Below the pieces are notes generated by a model that was not told the origin of the DNA, made no database searches, and worked only from the letters and a program-made list of their open reading frames with translations. This document shows positions 23,730 to 34,641 of a stretch of 64,000 nt of DNA, piece after piece. Numbering within the stretch: the stretch's first letter is position 1; the number at the start of each line of letters is the position of its first letter. The stretch is taken from positions 12,467,645 through 12,531,644 of the forward strand of contig JAUIMM010000202.1 in the NCBI GenBank assembly GCA_031769625.1, given 5' to 3'. The position numbers and the translations under genes were made by a program. The DNA comes from Taudactylus pleione (lineage: Eukaryota; Chordata; Amphibia; Anura; Myobatrachidae).

Positions 23730-25190
23730 ATCTAAATCAAATCAATATTTGGTGTGACCACCCTTTGCCTTCAAAACAGCATAAAATCTTCTAGGTACAC
23801 TTGCACAGTTTTTGAAGGAACTCAGCGGAGAGGTTGTTGCAAACATCTTGGAGAACTGACCACAGATATTCTGCTGATGTAGGGTTGCTCAAATCCTTTG
23901 GTCTCTTCAAGTAATCCCAGACAGACGTGATGCTGTTGAGATCAGGGCTCTGTGGGGGCCATATCATCACTTCCAGGACTCCTTGTTCTCCCTACGTTGA
24001 AAATATTTCTTAATGACATTGGCTGTATGTTTGGGGTCGTCGTCTTGCTACAGAATAAATTTGTAGCCAGACGACTACCTGATGGTATTGCATGATGGAT
24101 AAGTACCTGCCTGTATTTCTCAGCATTAATGCAGACCAAATCCTTAACTCCATTTGCTGAAATGCAGCCCCAAACTTGCAAGGAACCTCTGCCATGCTTC
24201 ACTGTTGCAGACACTCAGTATTTTACCACTCTCCAGCCCTTCAGCAAACAAACTACCTTCTGTTACAGCCAAATATTAACACCTCAGTCCAGAGCACCTG
24301 CTGCTATTTTTCTGAACCTCCGTTCCCGTTTTCATGCATAGTTGAGTCGTTAGGCCTTGTTTCCACATCGAAGGTATGGCTTTTTGGCTGCAATTCTACA
24401 ATGAAGACCACTTCTGGCCAGACTTTTCCAAACAATAGATGGGTGTACCTGGGTTCCACTGGTTTCTGCCAGTTATGAGTTGATGGCACTGCTGGACAAC
24501 TTCTGATTTCAAGGGGAAGCATGATGTGTCTCTCATCTGATGCACTAAGTTTCCTTGGGTGACCGCTGCATCCACCGTCCTCAATGTTCCCGTTTCTTTG
24601 TGCTTCTTCAAAAGAGCTTGAACAGCACATCTTGAAGCCCCAGTCTGTTTTGAAATCTTTGCCTAAAGGTGCATATCCATTACAAGATCCCGGGGCAACG
24701 GCACGATTACGACATCGTAGTCGTGCCGTCGTCTCCCTAGGGGTGCAGTGCCTACACTGAACGATTGACGTTCAGCGTAGGCACATCAATTATCTCCTAA
24801 CATAGGCAACCTGACGTCGTCAGGTTGACCAGCATGTTCGGCGATGATAGATATCAAAAACGACCAGCTAGTGCGCACATTGCTGGTCGTTTTTGACATT
24901 TAAATGCCCGATTTGCAGGCGATTACTAAGCAATTGCACGACTACAATGTCGTAATCGTGCAATCGCTCTGTAAGGTCGCGTAGTGGATACACACCTTAA
25001 GAGAGACCTTGCTGATGAAGTATAACTACCTTGTGTCGTGTTGCTGTGCTCAGTCTTGCCATGGTGTATGACCTATGACATAAAGCGGTCTTCCACAACC
25101 TCACCTTTATAGCACAGTTTGACTGTTCCTCACTCAGTTTTAAGCCTCATACACAGCTGTTTCTGTTTCAGCTAATGTCTGTGTTACAAC
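23730..25190 (-). pseudogene. Decayed Tc1-type transposase, split by a MITE
   Basis: On the minus strand the transposase begins at about 25061 with MARLSTATRHKVVILHQQG. It is cut by a MITE at 24667-24997 and continues with CSGHPRKLSASDERHIMLP (helix-turn-helix and GRPR-like region). Further on come KHGRGSLQVWGCISANGVKD and EKYRQVLIHHAIPSG of the catalytic domain. Stops and frameshifts separate these blocks, so no active enzyme is encoded. Clear terminal repeats were not found. Confidence 0.8.
24667..24997. mobile_element. TAA-flanked MITE inserted in the Tc1 pseudogene
   Basis: Left end AGGTGCATATCCATTACA, right end GTAGTGGATACACACCT, TAA on both sides (24664-24666 and 24998-25000). The interior has long hairpins: GCACGATTACGACATCGTAG with its partner, and TGCCTACACTGAACG with CGTTCAGCGTAGGCA. 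It belongs with the element at 20881-21408. Its insertion cleanly splits the transposase reading region. Confidence 0.8.
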
Positions 25191-25209
25191 CTACATATGA
25201 AAATGACGA

Positions 25210-25211
25210 AA

Positions 25212-25282
<71 letters not shown>
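25210..25282. repeat. (TA)n(CA)n microsatellite
   Basis: Alternating TA passes through a short ATAC section into CA repeats. Confidence 0.9.
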
Positions 25283-25286
<4 letters not shown>

Positions 25287-25399
25287 ACATTCCAAAGGAG
25301 ATGTCACTCCAACTAATATGATCTCAGTAACAGGTGCTGCCCGATTAGGATCCCATGCTGGAGGTCCACAATATGCAATGTAGCAGTGGCACAACTCAT

Positions 25400-26530
25400 T
25401 GATAGGCAAGTATATAAATGTTTCGGAATGTTTAATGTTCCATCATCAGTGTCAAAATCTATATAAAACAGGACACTTACTTATACCACCACCACACCTC
25501 ATTGTAGCCACCAGCATCTGGAAGATCGACGCCCCCACTGACGTCCTCACCAGACGCTGGTCGTCGCGGCAACTGTATTAACAAACAAAAAACCTTAAGC
25601 AGAGAAAGCAGCAGACATGTTTTATTAGACCACCATATCCATACATATTGTATATATTACTAAATTAAATTAATGACATAGCAACAATCTAACAAATCCA
25701 GCCAATATAACATTATAGAATAAATACAACTTGATGGTCACACAATTACTGTCTTGAAAGGTAAATGATCTCATAGTGAACAGTGTAATCCAAGATTTTC
25801 TTTTAATCCCCACGGTGAAACAGTATGCAACTGGTGGATCCAACGTGCTTCACATTGAAGAAGTTTGAGAGATCTGTTTCCACCACGAGGGAGCTTGGGA
25901 CATGATCGATTAGAATATATCGTAATGTTGACAAATTATGACATATCTCCTGGAAGTGGCAGGACACCGGCTGCTCACTAGTACCAGAGGCAATTGTCTC
26001 TCTGATAGCAGACCTGTGCAACGCCATCCTTTCCAGCAGGGTCCTGTCGGTTTTACTGGCATATCCTAGCCCACAGGGGCAAGTAATAAGATAGACGATA
26101 TACCTGGTATTCTTCAATGTGAAGCACGTTGGATCCACCAGTTGAATACTATTTCACCATGGGGATTAAACTGTTTTCTATGAGATTACTTATCTTTTAA
26201 AATAGAATAAATACAACTTGGTGGCCATATAATTACTATCATGTTATATAGGCTGGATTTGTTAGATTGTTGCCATGTCATTAATTTAATAATATATACT
26301 ACATGTATGGATATGGTGGTCTAATAGATAATGTCTGCTGCTTTCTCTCCTTAAGGTTTTTTGTTTAGGCTTATACAGTTGCCGCGACAACAGGTGTCTG
26401 GTGAGGACATCAGAGGGGGGTGTCGATCTTCCAGATGCCGCTGGCTGCAACGAGGTGTGGTGGTGGTATACGTGTCCTGTTTTATATAAGATTTGACCCA
26501 GACGATGGAACATTAAAAGTTCCGAAACGT
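25400..26530. mobile_element. Fold-back element made from Penelope-like sequence
   Basis: The left arm (about 25400-25870) and right arm (about 26110-26530) are inverted copies of each other. Examples are the TAGACCACCATATCCATAC block and the GTTGGATCCACCAGTTG block. The arms carry a hairpin followed by GAAAC near each outer end. Only about 240 bp between the arms is single-copy. On the minus strand it encodes part of a GIY-YIG nuclease, so the unit is a Penelope 3' end joined to an inverted, shorter second copy. Arm identity is high but not complete. Confidence 0.75.
25803..26138 (-). pseudogene. Penelope GIY-YIG endonuclease fragment
   Basis: Minus-strand frame of 111 residues with YIVYLITCPCGLGYASKTDR, then LLERMALHRSAIRE and ..PVSCHF. 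This is the Penelope-type GIY-YIG pattern, in which the second motif is normally YVGKT; here it reads YASKT. The reverse transcriptase that should precede it is absent. It sits between the arms of the fold-back element. Non-functional as a retroelement. Confidence 0.75.
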
Positions 26531-26624
26531 TGGTACACTTACCTGTCTATGAGTTGTATTTGTTGAACAGAGTGCCGCCCGTACACTGCATACATATAGT
26601 AAGAGAAAAAAAAAATATATATAC

Positions 26625-27260
26625 TCCGACGTTTCGGTCCTACATCATGGACCTTTGTCAAGAATCAAAGTGCAAATGATACATAGAATATATATATATA
26701 CCCTCCCCAATTAATCAGTTCCCACCCTCCAATAACAAGGACAAGATTAATCAACAATTACAAACATTAATACACACACAAGATAATCAGCAGCCACAGT
26801 ATATCACCTTTGATAGATCAGAGAAGTTCAAACATACCGCAGGACACATGCTGACTGCTGGCGTGCGTTCCACCAGCATGTGTTTCCCCGAGTGTGGAGC
26901 GCAGCGCAGCACGTTGCCAAGTCAACCAAAAAGCATTTACTGTTGGATCAAAGCATAGTAGCGCCGAGTGCCCAGCGCTGATTAGCGTGCCAGCAAGATC
27001 TATTTCCTATTCTCTAGAATGCAAAATCGCATTACCATGGTGACCAAACAACACTATAGATCAAAATAACAGATCTGCTAGTCTAGCACATATCTAATAC
27101 ATTTTAAAGCAAAATCAGTAATATATATAATATCTACTTAACGCTGGCAAGGCTATAACCAATCCCTACTGTTTCATAATAAAGGTCACAACATTACACG
27201 CTAGCGAAGTACTCCATTGGTACTGATAATAAAACAAAGACCGCACAGTAAATCAATTAA
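26625..27260. repeat. Penelope-type terminal direct repeat, left copy
   Basis: A 636-bp block starting TCCGACGTTTCGGTCCTAC and ending near GCACAGTAAATCAATTA. It is repeated in the same orientation at 34642-35278 with few differences, and part of it a third time at 35274-35512. It lies downstream of the minus-strand Penelope genes, so it is the 3' pseudo-LTR of that element. Confidence 0.8.
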
Positions 27261-27516
27261 TACAAATAACATCAATACTTATATAAATCACTGTAGCTCT
27301 AATCATCCTGCAAAAATAAAATTTTAAATCCACAAAAAAAGGAGAAAAGAAAAAGAACCAGGGCCACAGACTCCACAGAAACTACCCCCAAAAATTTTTT
27401 TTATATAGAAAATATATGAAAAATAATAAAAAATGTTGAAAAAAATGTTTGAAAAATTATATTGTTGTTTTGTTATTGCTCTGGTGGTGCACACCCCAAA
27501 AGAGATTATTTTATAT

Positions 27517-28120
27517 TCAATCCAGATACATACTCAAACGAAATGCTTCATTAAGACCCCGAGGATACACTGTGTCCAATTTAAAAGTCCACATGGCTTC
27601 TTTACGAAGGAGCAACTTATGCCGGTCACCTCCTCTCTTTGGTATGGGGATCTTATCAATGATCATACATTTGATAGATGATAACGCATGGTAAGCTTCA
27701 CTGTAATGCCGTGCCACCGGTTTATCTGATGTCCCATCTGTCAGAGCGGCTCTTATAGAAGACCTATGATTGGCCATACACTCCTTAAAAGGACGAATCG
27801 TTTTGCCCACATAATATAAGGAACAAGGACATATCCAAATATAGATCACATAATCCGTACTGCAGGTCACTCGATGTCGGATTTGCACCTTTCGTCCTGT
27901 GGGGATGATGGAAAAACTGACCACTCAACATACTCCTGCAAGTGGTACAACCAGTGCACCTGTAGCAGCCCGGCTTGGGCACACTAAGCCATGGTCCAGT
28001 GTCCCGTGGTGTAGTTAACGCAGGTCGGATGAGCATATCCTTGAGGTTCCGGCCCCGTCTGAAACCTACCAAAGGTTTCTCCAATAATTGAGTTTTCAAT
28101 GCAGGGTCAGAAGCCACCAC
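27517..28120 (-). pseudogene. Penelope GIY-YIG endonuclease with Cys-rich linker
   Basis: Two overlapping frames. 28120-27785 contains the linker, with GCYRCTGCTTCRSM and a His pair (FHHPH) typical of Penelope zinc-binding segments. 27924-27517 carries the nuclease: YVIYIWICPCSLYYVGKT (GIY-YIG equivalent), then the RP..ECMANHRSSIRAAL helix and ARHY. A frame change between linker and nuclease disables the joined product. The domain nicks DNA for target-primed integration. Confidence 0.8.
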
Positions 28121-28210
28121 ATGCCAATGTTCCCTTATGGCTTTATGGACAATTGGACCAGCCGTGTCAAAAGTAGTACTAATGACAAAAGGGTTAACAG
28201 TACTAATCCG

Positions 28211-28906
28211 CTAATGTCTTTCATTGCCCTCAATAAAGATATTTTTGGCTTTACTTAAGCATCTCTCTGTGGTCTTACGATTATAGCCCCGCTCCAAAAA
28301 ACGATCTTGCATCTCCATCAATTGAATGTGCGCTGTAGCAGGGTCAGAATTATTCCGGAGGACCCAAATAATTTGCGAGACAGGTAAATTCCGTTTAAGT
28401 GAAACTGGATGATGACTCCTATAGTCTAAAAGTGTATTACGACTTGTGGGTTTTCTGTAGAGTCTGTAACCATAGCCAAAGTCAGTGGTGTATATGGTGA
28501 TGTCCAAGAAATCAATCTGGGCAACATCATAATTCATAGTCAACCTAATTGGGGAATCTAATGAGTTTAATCTATCCAACATCTCCAACAGAGAATTCTC
28601 AGTGTTATTCCAAATCAGGAATATGTCATCAATAAAACGGTAATAAAAACCAATACTATCTCCAAACGACGGGACCACATAATTAATCTCATAGGCACCC
28701 ATAAGAATATTGGCGTATGCCGGTGCGATATTACTGCACATAGCGGTACCCACCGTCTGGAGATAATACTGGTCACCGTATCTAAAATAATTACACGTCA
28801 AGCTGAGTTCCAGCAATTCCATCAAGAACTCAATAGGTGGCAATCCAGAGTGTGAATCTATCAGAGCTAATTTTACAGCTTTAAGACCCTCCCCATGCGG
28901 GATCAC
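28211..28906 (-). pseudogene. Penelope reverse transcriptase, palm and thumb
   Basis: 231-residue frame with LVSLDV-side region replaced by an early start. It shows CNYFRYGDQYYLQTVGTAM, then APAYANILMGAYE, the catalytic FIDDIFLIW (xDD box), DFLDITIY and a C-terminal thumb with LRNNSDP. All are standard Penelope RT motifs. The upstream fingers are in a different frame at 29030-29569. Confidence 0.85.
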
Positions 28907-29029
28907 TGTGTATAATGAGGAAACGTCAAGGGTAACTAGGATACCATTTGGATTTCTGGGTATAGATTTTAATTTCTCTATTAAATCATTGGTATCTCGA
29001 AGATAGCTTGGAATTTTAGTAACACATTT

Positions 29030-29569
29030 TTAAAGAAAACGGTCTAAATAACGAGTCACTGGAGCAAACAAAGAGTTACAAGCCGAAATAATCGGCCGTC
29101 CAGGAGGGTGATCCAGTGACTTATGCACTTTTGGCAACAAATATAACAATGGGCAAATTGGAAAATAATTTTTAAAAAAACCAAAAACCTCCTCATTAAT
29201 CCAGCCATTGATTAATGCTCCATCAAGGACTAGGTCCAACTTGTTTTTAACTGCAGTCACTGGATCACCCGGTAATTTGCGGTAGGTCATAACATCCGCT
29301 AATTGTCTCTTTGCTTCTTGGTCATAGTCAGTGGTATTCATTATTACCACTACCCCACCCTTGTCTGCAGTTCGTATTATCACCCTGTCATTCTTGAGAT
29401 CTCTTAGGGCTATCCTTTCAGATGGAGTTAGGTTTTGTCTAATCCTTTGCTGCTTCTTTAAAGACTCCTGAATATTCTGATCTAATAATCTAGAAAAGGT
29501 TTTGATACTTGAATTTGAAGATGAAGGATCATAAGAGCTTTTTTTCTTAAATTCAGTGGTCTGTGCCAT
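29030..29569 (-). pseudogene. Penelope reverse transcriptase, N-terminal fingers
   Basis: 179-residue frame with DRVIIRTADKGGVVVIMNT (the ADKG box of Penelope RTs), YLLPKVHKSLDHPPGRPII and NSLFAPVTRYLDRFL. It should run straight into 28906-28211 but is cut by a stop or frameshift near 29029. Confidence 0.85.
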
Positions 29570-29772
29570 AGGTAAATCCTTAAATTTTTCTTTGAGTCTA
29601 AGTTTACGATTAAGCTTCTAACTATCAATCGACCAGCCAAATCTATCATGATAGTTGGTGGGAACAAAGGTCAAGCCCTTTGATAATAACCTCATTTCCG
29701 CTTCACTAAGCTTATGTGTGGATATGTTAATCACCAACTCCTCTGCATTTTTGGTGGCTTCCTTGAATTTTT

Positions 29773-30537
29773 TTAAATTGCCCCGCCTTGGGTGGGGCCT
29801 TCGGCGTTTAAAGGTACTCCAACTTGAGAGCGGGTATTCACTTTAGGTAAAGGTGGCTTGGTGTTAATTTGTGAATCTGAGGAGTCTCTATCAGATGATG
29901 TTAGGCTATCTAATTGAGACTGGGTGTTTCTAAATCTGTTGGTCCTAAGCCTGTACGTGGTTGTATCTGTACCGGTCAACCATCTATATACCCTGTGGTC
30001 TTGATAATCCCTATTAACTTTTCCAACTTTAGCTCTCTTAAAAGTTATAAGATCTCGACGATAGCGTTCAGTTTGTGCCTTTAATTTATCTAACCATTGC
30101 TCAGAGGAGTCTCCTGATAATACAGGTATTGCTGTGGGCTTAACTGTCAGGATTTCAGCTCTAACTTTCTTAAGTTCTATTCCTACCTCCTCAATAACTA
30201 ACAAAAGTAAATCAAAAGAACATTTATTGAGAATTGAACACCATTTGCTACAAAAGGTCGGGTTATTCCTACCCAATGTTGGAATGTTTTTAAGTCTAAA
30301 GCCCCGTGGTATTTGTTTCCTCCGAAAATAGTCGGATAGGAACTGACCATGGAGTAATAGATCTCTCTCTTTTTTCTCTAAATGTAACAGCTTATGGTAT
30401 ATATCAAGCGCATTCTCTGTTGGTAATTTCAAAAAATCATCCAATTGAAATAATACACGCTCAGAATCCTCATCAGTCAAAGCAAGTTGTTCATGTTCAG
30501 CGCTGAATAATAATTCAGCTGAAACTAGATTTTCCAT
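29773..30537 (-). CDS. Penelope N-terminal ORF (ORF1-like), 254 residues
   Basis: An open frame starting at the first ATG of the element. It is rich in charged residues and Leu, with a likely helical or coiled-coil stretch (residues about 40-130) and a basic segment YRRDLITFKRAKVGKVNRDY near residue 185. The Ser/Thr/Asp-rich C-terminus leads into the RT region. Its place upstream of the RT and its basic patch suggest a nucleic-acid-binding N-terminal extension of the Penelope protein. No catalytic motif is visible and function is not known from the sequence. Confidence 0.6.
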   Translation of the reverse strand: MENLVSAELLFSAEHEQLALTDEDSERVLFQLDDFLKLPTENALDIYHKLLHLEKKERDLLLHGQFLSDYFRRKQIPRGFRLKNIPTLGRNNPTFCSKWCSILNKCSFDLLLLVIEEVGIELKKVRAEILTVKPTAIPVLSGDSSEQWLDKLKAQTERYRRDLITFKRAKVGKVNRDYQDHRVYRWLTGTDTTTYRLRTNRFRNTQSQLDSLTSSDRDSSDSQINTKPPLPKVNTRSQVGVPLNAEGPTQGGAI

Positions 30538-30824
30538 TTAAATGTTAATACACCACTGACCTTTGTAACAAAACAAAAAAATTAAACAAAAATACTAATC
30601 TAAAAAACTGAGCATGCTTAATAGAGGCTAAGCATCAAAGGACACGGGTGCAAGACAGATTGCAATACAAAACCAAGGAAAGGTCTGCACTCACGACTTG
30701 TTTTAGAAAAACTTGCTGGTGTGACCAACCCATACAGGACTCCGCCCCATTAATCCAGATAGTTTGGAGAATAAAAACTCCGGGGGGCACTCACCACGCT
30801 TCATACAAATATTCTTTAATATAT

Positions 30825-30840
30825 CCTTAGAAAAAGCTTA
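30825..30840. repeat. 16-bp target duplication, left
   Basis: CCTTAGAAAAAGCTTA here is repeated exactly at 34610-34625. The duplication flanks the inserted palindromic element. Confidence 0.8.
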
Positions 30841-33800
30841 ATAAAAGAAAGAGAGGACCTTGCACTTCAAGATAAGCTTGTGTTACACAGGGGAGCTGCT
30901 TCAAAAAAAAATGGGGATGTCCTATCTCCCAAAAGGTAATTAACAAAAGAATATTCGGAGCGCTACACCATGTGCAGTCAGTGTGTGCTTGAAACAAAAA
31001 ATCGCTCTAATGGGTTAAATGCAAAGGTGCATGACAAATGATGCAACAGTGCAAAAGAGTAATTATGAACATATCAATGTTTACTGTATCAAAAAAATGG
31101 GAAAAACTATCCCAGTACTAGTGTAATTAAACCAAACAAAAAGACCTCACTAATGCGATGACGGTAGTGAGTATGTGGGATTGTGGCACAAACAAAATCA
31201 CAAATCATGAATGACATAACATAGGTCAAATGTACTGATGATGATCAGCTGTATGGATAGTGACCACGGTGGGTCACAGGTGTGGAGGGATGAGGCAAAA
31301 AGGGGGGAATCAAGCAGTAATAGTAGAATGGTAATCCCAAAGTCTCAAAAAAAAAACCGTAGCAGCGGCGTCCCGCTGGGTGATGATTCACAGGTCGGTG
31401 CCCCGGAGGTGTCTTCCCGGAGAGGGAGTACGGCTACACACTCTGGGGGCTGGGTCCTGGACGTGACTGTCGGCTTGAGGTGTGTGTGTGAGCGCGGGCG
31501 TGCAGGCCGTGTGATCCAGCCGCCCACCCGCGTCACGGGACACGGAGGAAGCCTACACGTCTGAATGGAGGGGATACAGCAGCAAAAGCTCCGGTGAACC
31601 TGAGCAGTCACTGCTGCGCCCCTTCAATAAACAGGACACTTACCTCCCTCAGTGGTTGCCAGGCGGCCGCTCCTTCTCCTTGCCGGCTCTTATCTTCCTT
31701 CGGGTGTCGTCTGGGATATACGCGGTCCGGGTAAAACCTTGTGGCTGCCTCGTCATATGCTGGAAAAGCAGGTCTCACTGGTGTGGGCAAACGGCTGGAG
31801 ACACGTGCCTGACTGCGGTGTGTGATGTCCCCCAACGCGTTTCGGCTTCCACCTTTGTCAAGGAGTTCTGATGAGTTGTTACTGCTGTCCATTTGTAGCT
31901 TGATTAATAGACTGCAGGTGTGTTGCGAGTCAAATGGTATAATTAAACAAGCATTGTGTCCTGGATGGTCATATGATATCACTGATCTTAAACTGCATTT
32001 CTGCCAGAATTATCAATGGGTATCCTCACTTAAACAAACTAAAAATAATGAGCTGTATGTAAATAAATGGATGAATAATTTGAACTTAAATAAAAATAAA
32101 GAGAGTCATAATACTGATAATATTAAAGGGAAATTCTTACTGGTGAACATTAAATGATGGGATGAATAGACAAATAAATAAAATAAAATCATATAGAAAT
32201 AAAGCGTGCTGGTAATGATCATATAAATGATGTTCATGATTGGAAAAAACGGGGGGGGGGGGGGGGGGGAGAATGAATAAACAAATGAATGAGCTGACAT
32301 AGCTACTACAAATAATGTCATCCACTAGATATAAGATATGTCGTGTTTGCGTTGTCCTAAGATAAAATCACTAAATGTATCCTATAACCAAACTTGATAA
32401 AATGGCATCACTGCTGATGCGAATTTCCCTAATATGTACATACAAGGGTATGTCATGATGCTGAACAAAAAACTGGAATTCATAGGGGAAATAAAAACTA
32501 GTCTATACCTTGAAACCTAAATGTCCCATTTCCCTATAGATACATCAACAACATCCATATCATAGGATGTTTTGACATAATATTACTAAGTACCAAATGC
32601 AATTATGACTCCACCCTTATGGGGGGCATTCACTAGACGATTTTATCCCTGTCCAACCTCCTAACGATTTTCCCTTGAAGTTTTCCTTGAAATTTGATCT
32701 TCCACTCTGAACAATTTGCAAAAGATTTGCAAAAGATCTAACGATAAACTATGTTGTTTCAATGTGATTGAGAGCTTTCAGCTATAGTGGTTCATCGTTT
32801 GATCATTCAACTTGAACGATGTGTAAACAATTTGTAAGCAATCAAGTGAAATTGACCTGCATGTTCAGTCGATGGAGGAGACGATCAAACGACCAGCGGG
32901 AGCGCGCATCGTACATCGTTAGAAACAATTACTGCACGATTTGCAAACGATGTTTGAACGATTATCGAACGATTTTTATCATTATCGTTCAACTTTATCG
33001 TCTAGTGGATACCCCCCTTTAGGTTTCCAGGTATAGACTAGTTTTTATTTCCCCTATAAATGCCAGTTTTTTTGTTCAGCATCATGACATACCCTTGTAT
33101 GTACATATTAGGGAAATTAGCATCAGCAGTGATGCCATTTTATCAAGTTTGGTTATAGGATACATTTAGTGATTTTATCTTAGGACAACGCAAACACGAC
33201 ATATCTTATAATATCTAGTGGATGACATTATTTGTAGTAGCTATGTCAGCTCATTCATTTGTTTATTCATTCCCCCCCCCCCCCCCCCGTTTTTTCCAAT
33301 CATGAACATCATTTATATGATCATTACCAGCACGCTTTATTTCTATATGATTTTATTTTATTTATTTGTCTATTCATCCCATCATTTAATGTTCACCAGT
33401 AAGAATTTCCCTTTAATATTATCAGTATTATGACTCTCTTTATTTTTATTTAAGTTCAAATTATTCATCCATTTATTTTTACATACAGCTCATTATTTTT
33501 AGTTTGTTTAAGTGAGGATACCCATTGATAATTCTGGCAGAAATGCAGTTTAAGATCAGTGATATCATGTGACCATCCAGGACACAACGCTTGTTTAATT
33601 ATACCATTTGACTCGCAACACACCTGCAGTCTATTAATCAAGCTACAAATGGACAGCAGTAACAACTCATCAGAACTCCTTGACAAAGGCGGAAGCCGAA
33701 ACGCGTTTGGGGACATCACACACCGCAGTCAGGCACTTGTCTCCAGCTGTTTGCCCACACCAGTGAGACCTGCTTTTCCAGCATATGACGAGGCAGCCAC

Positions 33801-34609
33801 AAGGTTTTACCCGGACCGCGTATATCCCAGACGACACCCGAAGGAAGATAAGAGCCGGCAAGGAGAAGGAGCGGCCGCCTGGCAACCACTGAGGGAGGTA
33901 AGTGTCCTGTTTATTGAAGGGGCGCAGCAGTGACTGCTCAGGTTCACCGGAGCTTTTGCTGCTGTGTCCCCTCCATTCAGACGTGTAGGCTTCCTCCGTG
34001 TCCCGTGACGCGGGTGGGTGGCTGGATCACCCGGCTGCACGCCCGCACTCACACACACGGCAAGCCGACAGTCACGTCCAGGACCCAGCCCCCAGAGTGT
34101 GTAGCCGTACTCCCTCTCTGGGAAGACACCCCCGGGGCACCGACCTGTGAATCATCACCCAGCGGGACGCCGCTGCTACGGTTTTTTTTTTAGACTTTGG
34201 GATTACCATTCTACTATTACTGCTTGATTCCCCCCTTTTTGCCTCATCCCTCCACACCTGTGACCCACCGTGGTCACTATCCATACAGCTGATCATCATC
34301 AGTACATTTGACCTATGTTATGTCATTCATGATTTGTGATTTATTGTGATTTTGTTTGTGCCACAATCCCACATACTCACTACCGTCATCGCATTAGTGA
34401 GGTCTTTTTGTTGGTTTAATTACTCTAGTGCTGGGATAGTTTTTCCCATTTTTTTGATACAGTAAACATTGATATGTTCATAATTACTCCTTTGTACTGT
34501 TGCATCATTTGACATGCAGCTTTGGATTTAACCCATTAGAGCGATTTTTTGTTTCAAGCACACACTGACTGCACATGGTGTAGCGCTCCGAATATTCTTT
34601 TGTTATTTA
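30841..34609. mobile_element. Palindromic Penelope-derived insertion
   Basis: Two arms of about 1.6 kb (about 30940-32520 and 33019-34605) are inverted copies with high identity. An extra ~95 bp is present only at the left. The arms contain CGCGTTTCGGCTTCC and its inverse, a hairpin-plus-CGAAAC motif like the Penelope termini, C/G homopolymer tracts at about 32251-32270 and 33272-33289, and no RT. An exact 16-bp repeat flanks the unit. About 100 bp (32520-32616) and a MITE form the centre. I infer an inverted pair of Penelope terminal segments inserted as one event. Confidence 0.7.
32620..33018. mobile_element. TTA-flanked MITE at the centre of the palindrome
   Basis: Left end TGGGGGGCATTCACTAGACGA, right end TCGTCTAGTGGATACCCCCCT, TTA duplicated at 32617-32619 and 33019-33021. 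The interior has many AACGAT and ATCGTT words and the GGGAGCGCGCATCGT block seen in 10866-11150 and 23540. The PIF/Harbinger-type duplication shows that it inserted after the palindrome formed. Confidence 0.8.
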
Positions 34610-34625
34610 CCTTAGAAAAAGCTTA
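34610..34625. repeat. 16-bp target duplication, right
   Basis: Exact copy of 30825-30840. Sequence of the first Penelope element resumes after it. Confidence 0.8.
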
Positions 34626-34641
34626 CAGGAGCAGCATATAA

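Larger units (their letters stand above)
27420..30540 (-). mobile_element. Penelope-like retroelement, coding region
   Basis: On the minus strand, in order: an N-terminal ORF (30537-29773), the reverse transcriptase (29569-29030 and 28906-28211) and a Cys-rich linker with GIY-YIG endonuclease (28120-27517). This order and the RT motifs define Penelope-like elements, whose RT is related to telomerase. The pieces are separated by a few frameshifts and stops, so this copy is recently inactivated. Direct terminal repeats flank it at 26625-27260 and 34642-35278, with a later insertion at 30841-34609. Confidence 0.85.

Noticed and set aside
31826..31880. Hammerhead core CTGATGAG on the + strand near 31870
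   Set aside because: No hairpin plus GAAA follows it on that strand; the box alone is not enough.
31238..34299. Open frames such as 31608-31982 and 33559-33933 that encode almost the same protein on opposite strands
   Set aside because: They are the two inverted arms of the Penelope-derived palindrome read on both strands. No RT, nuclease or other motif is present.
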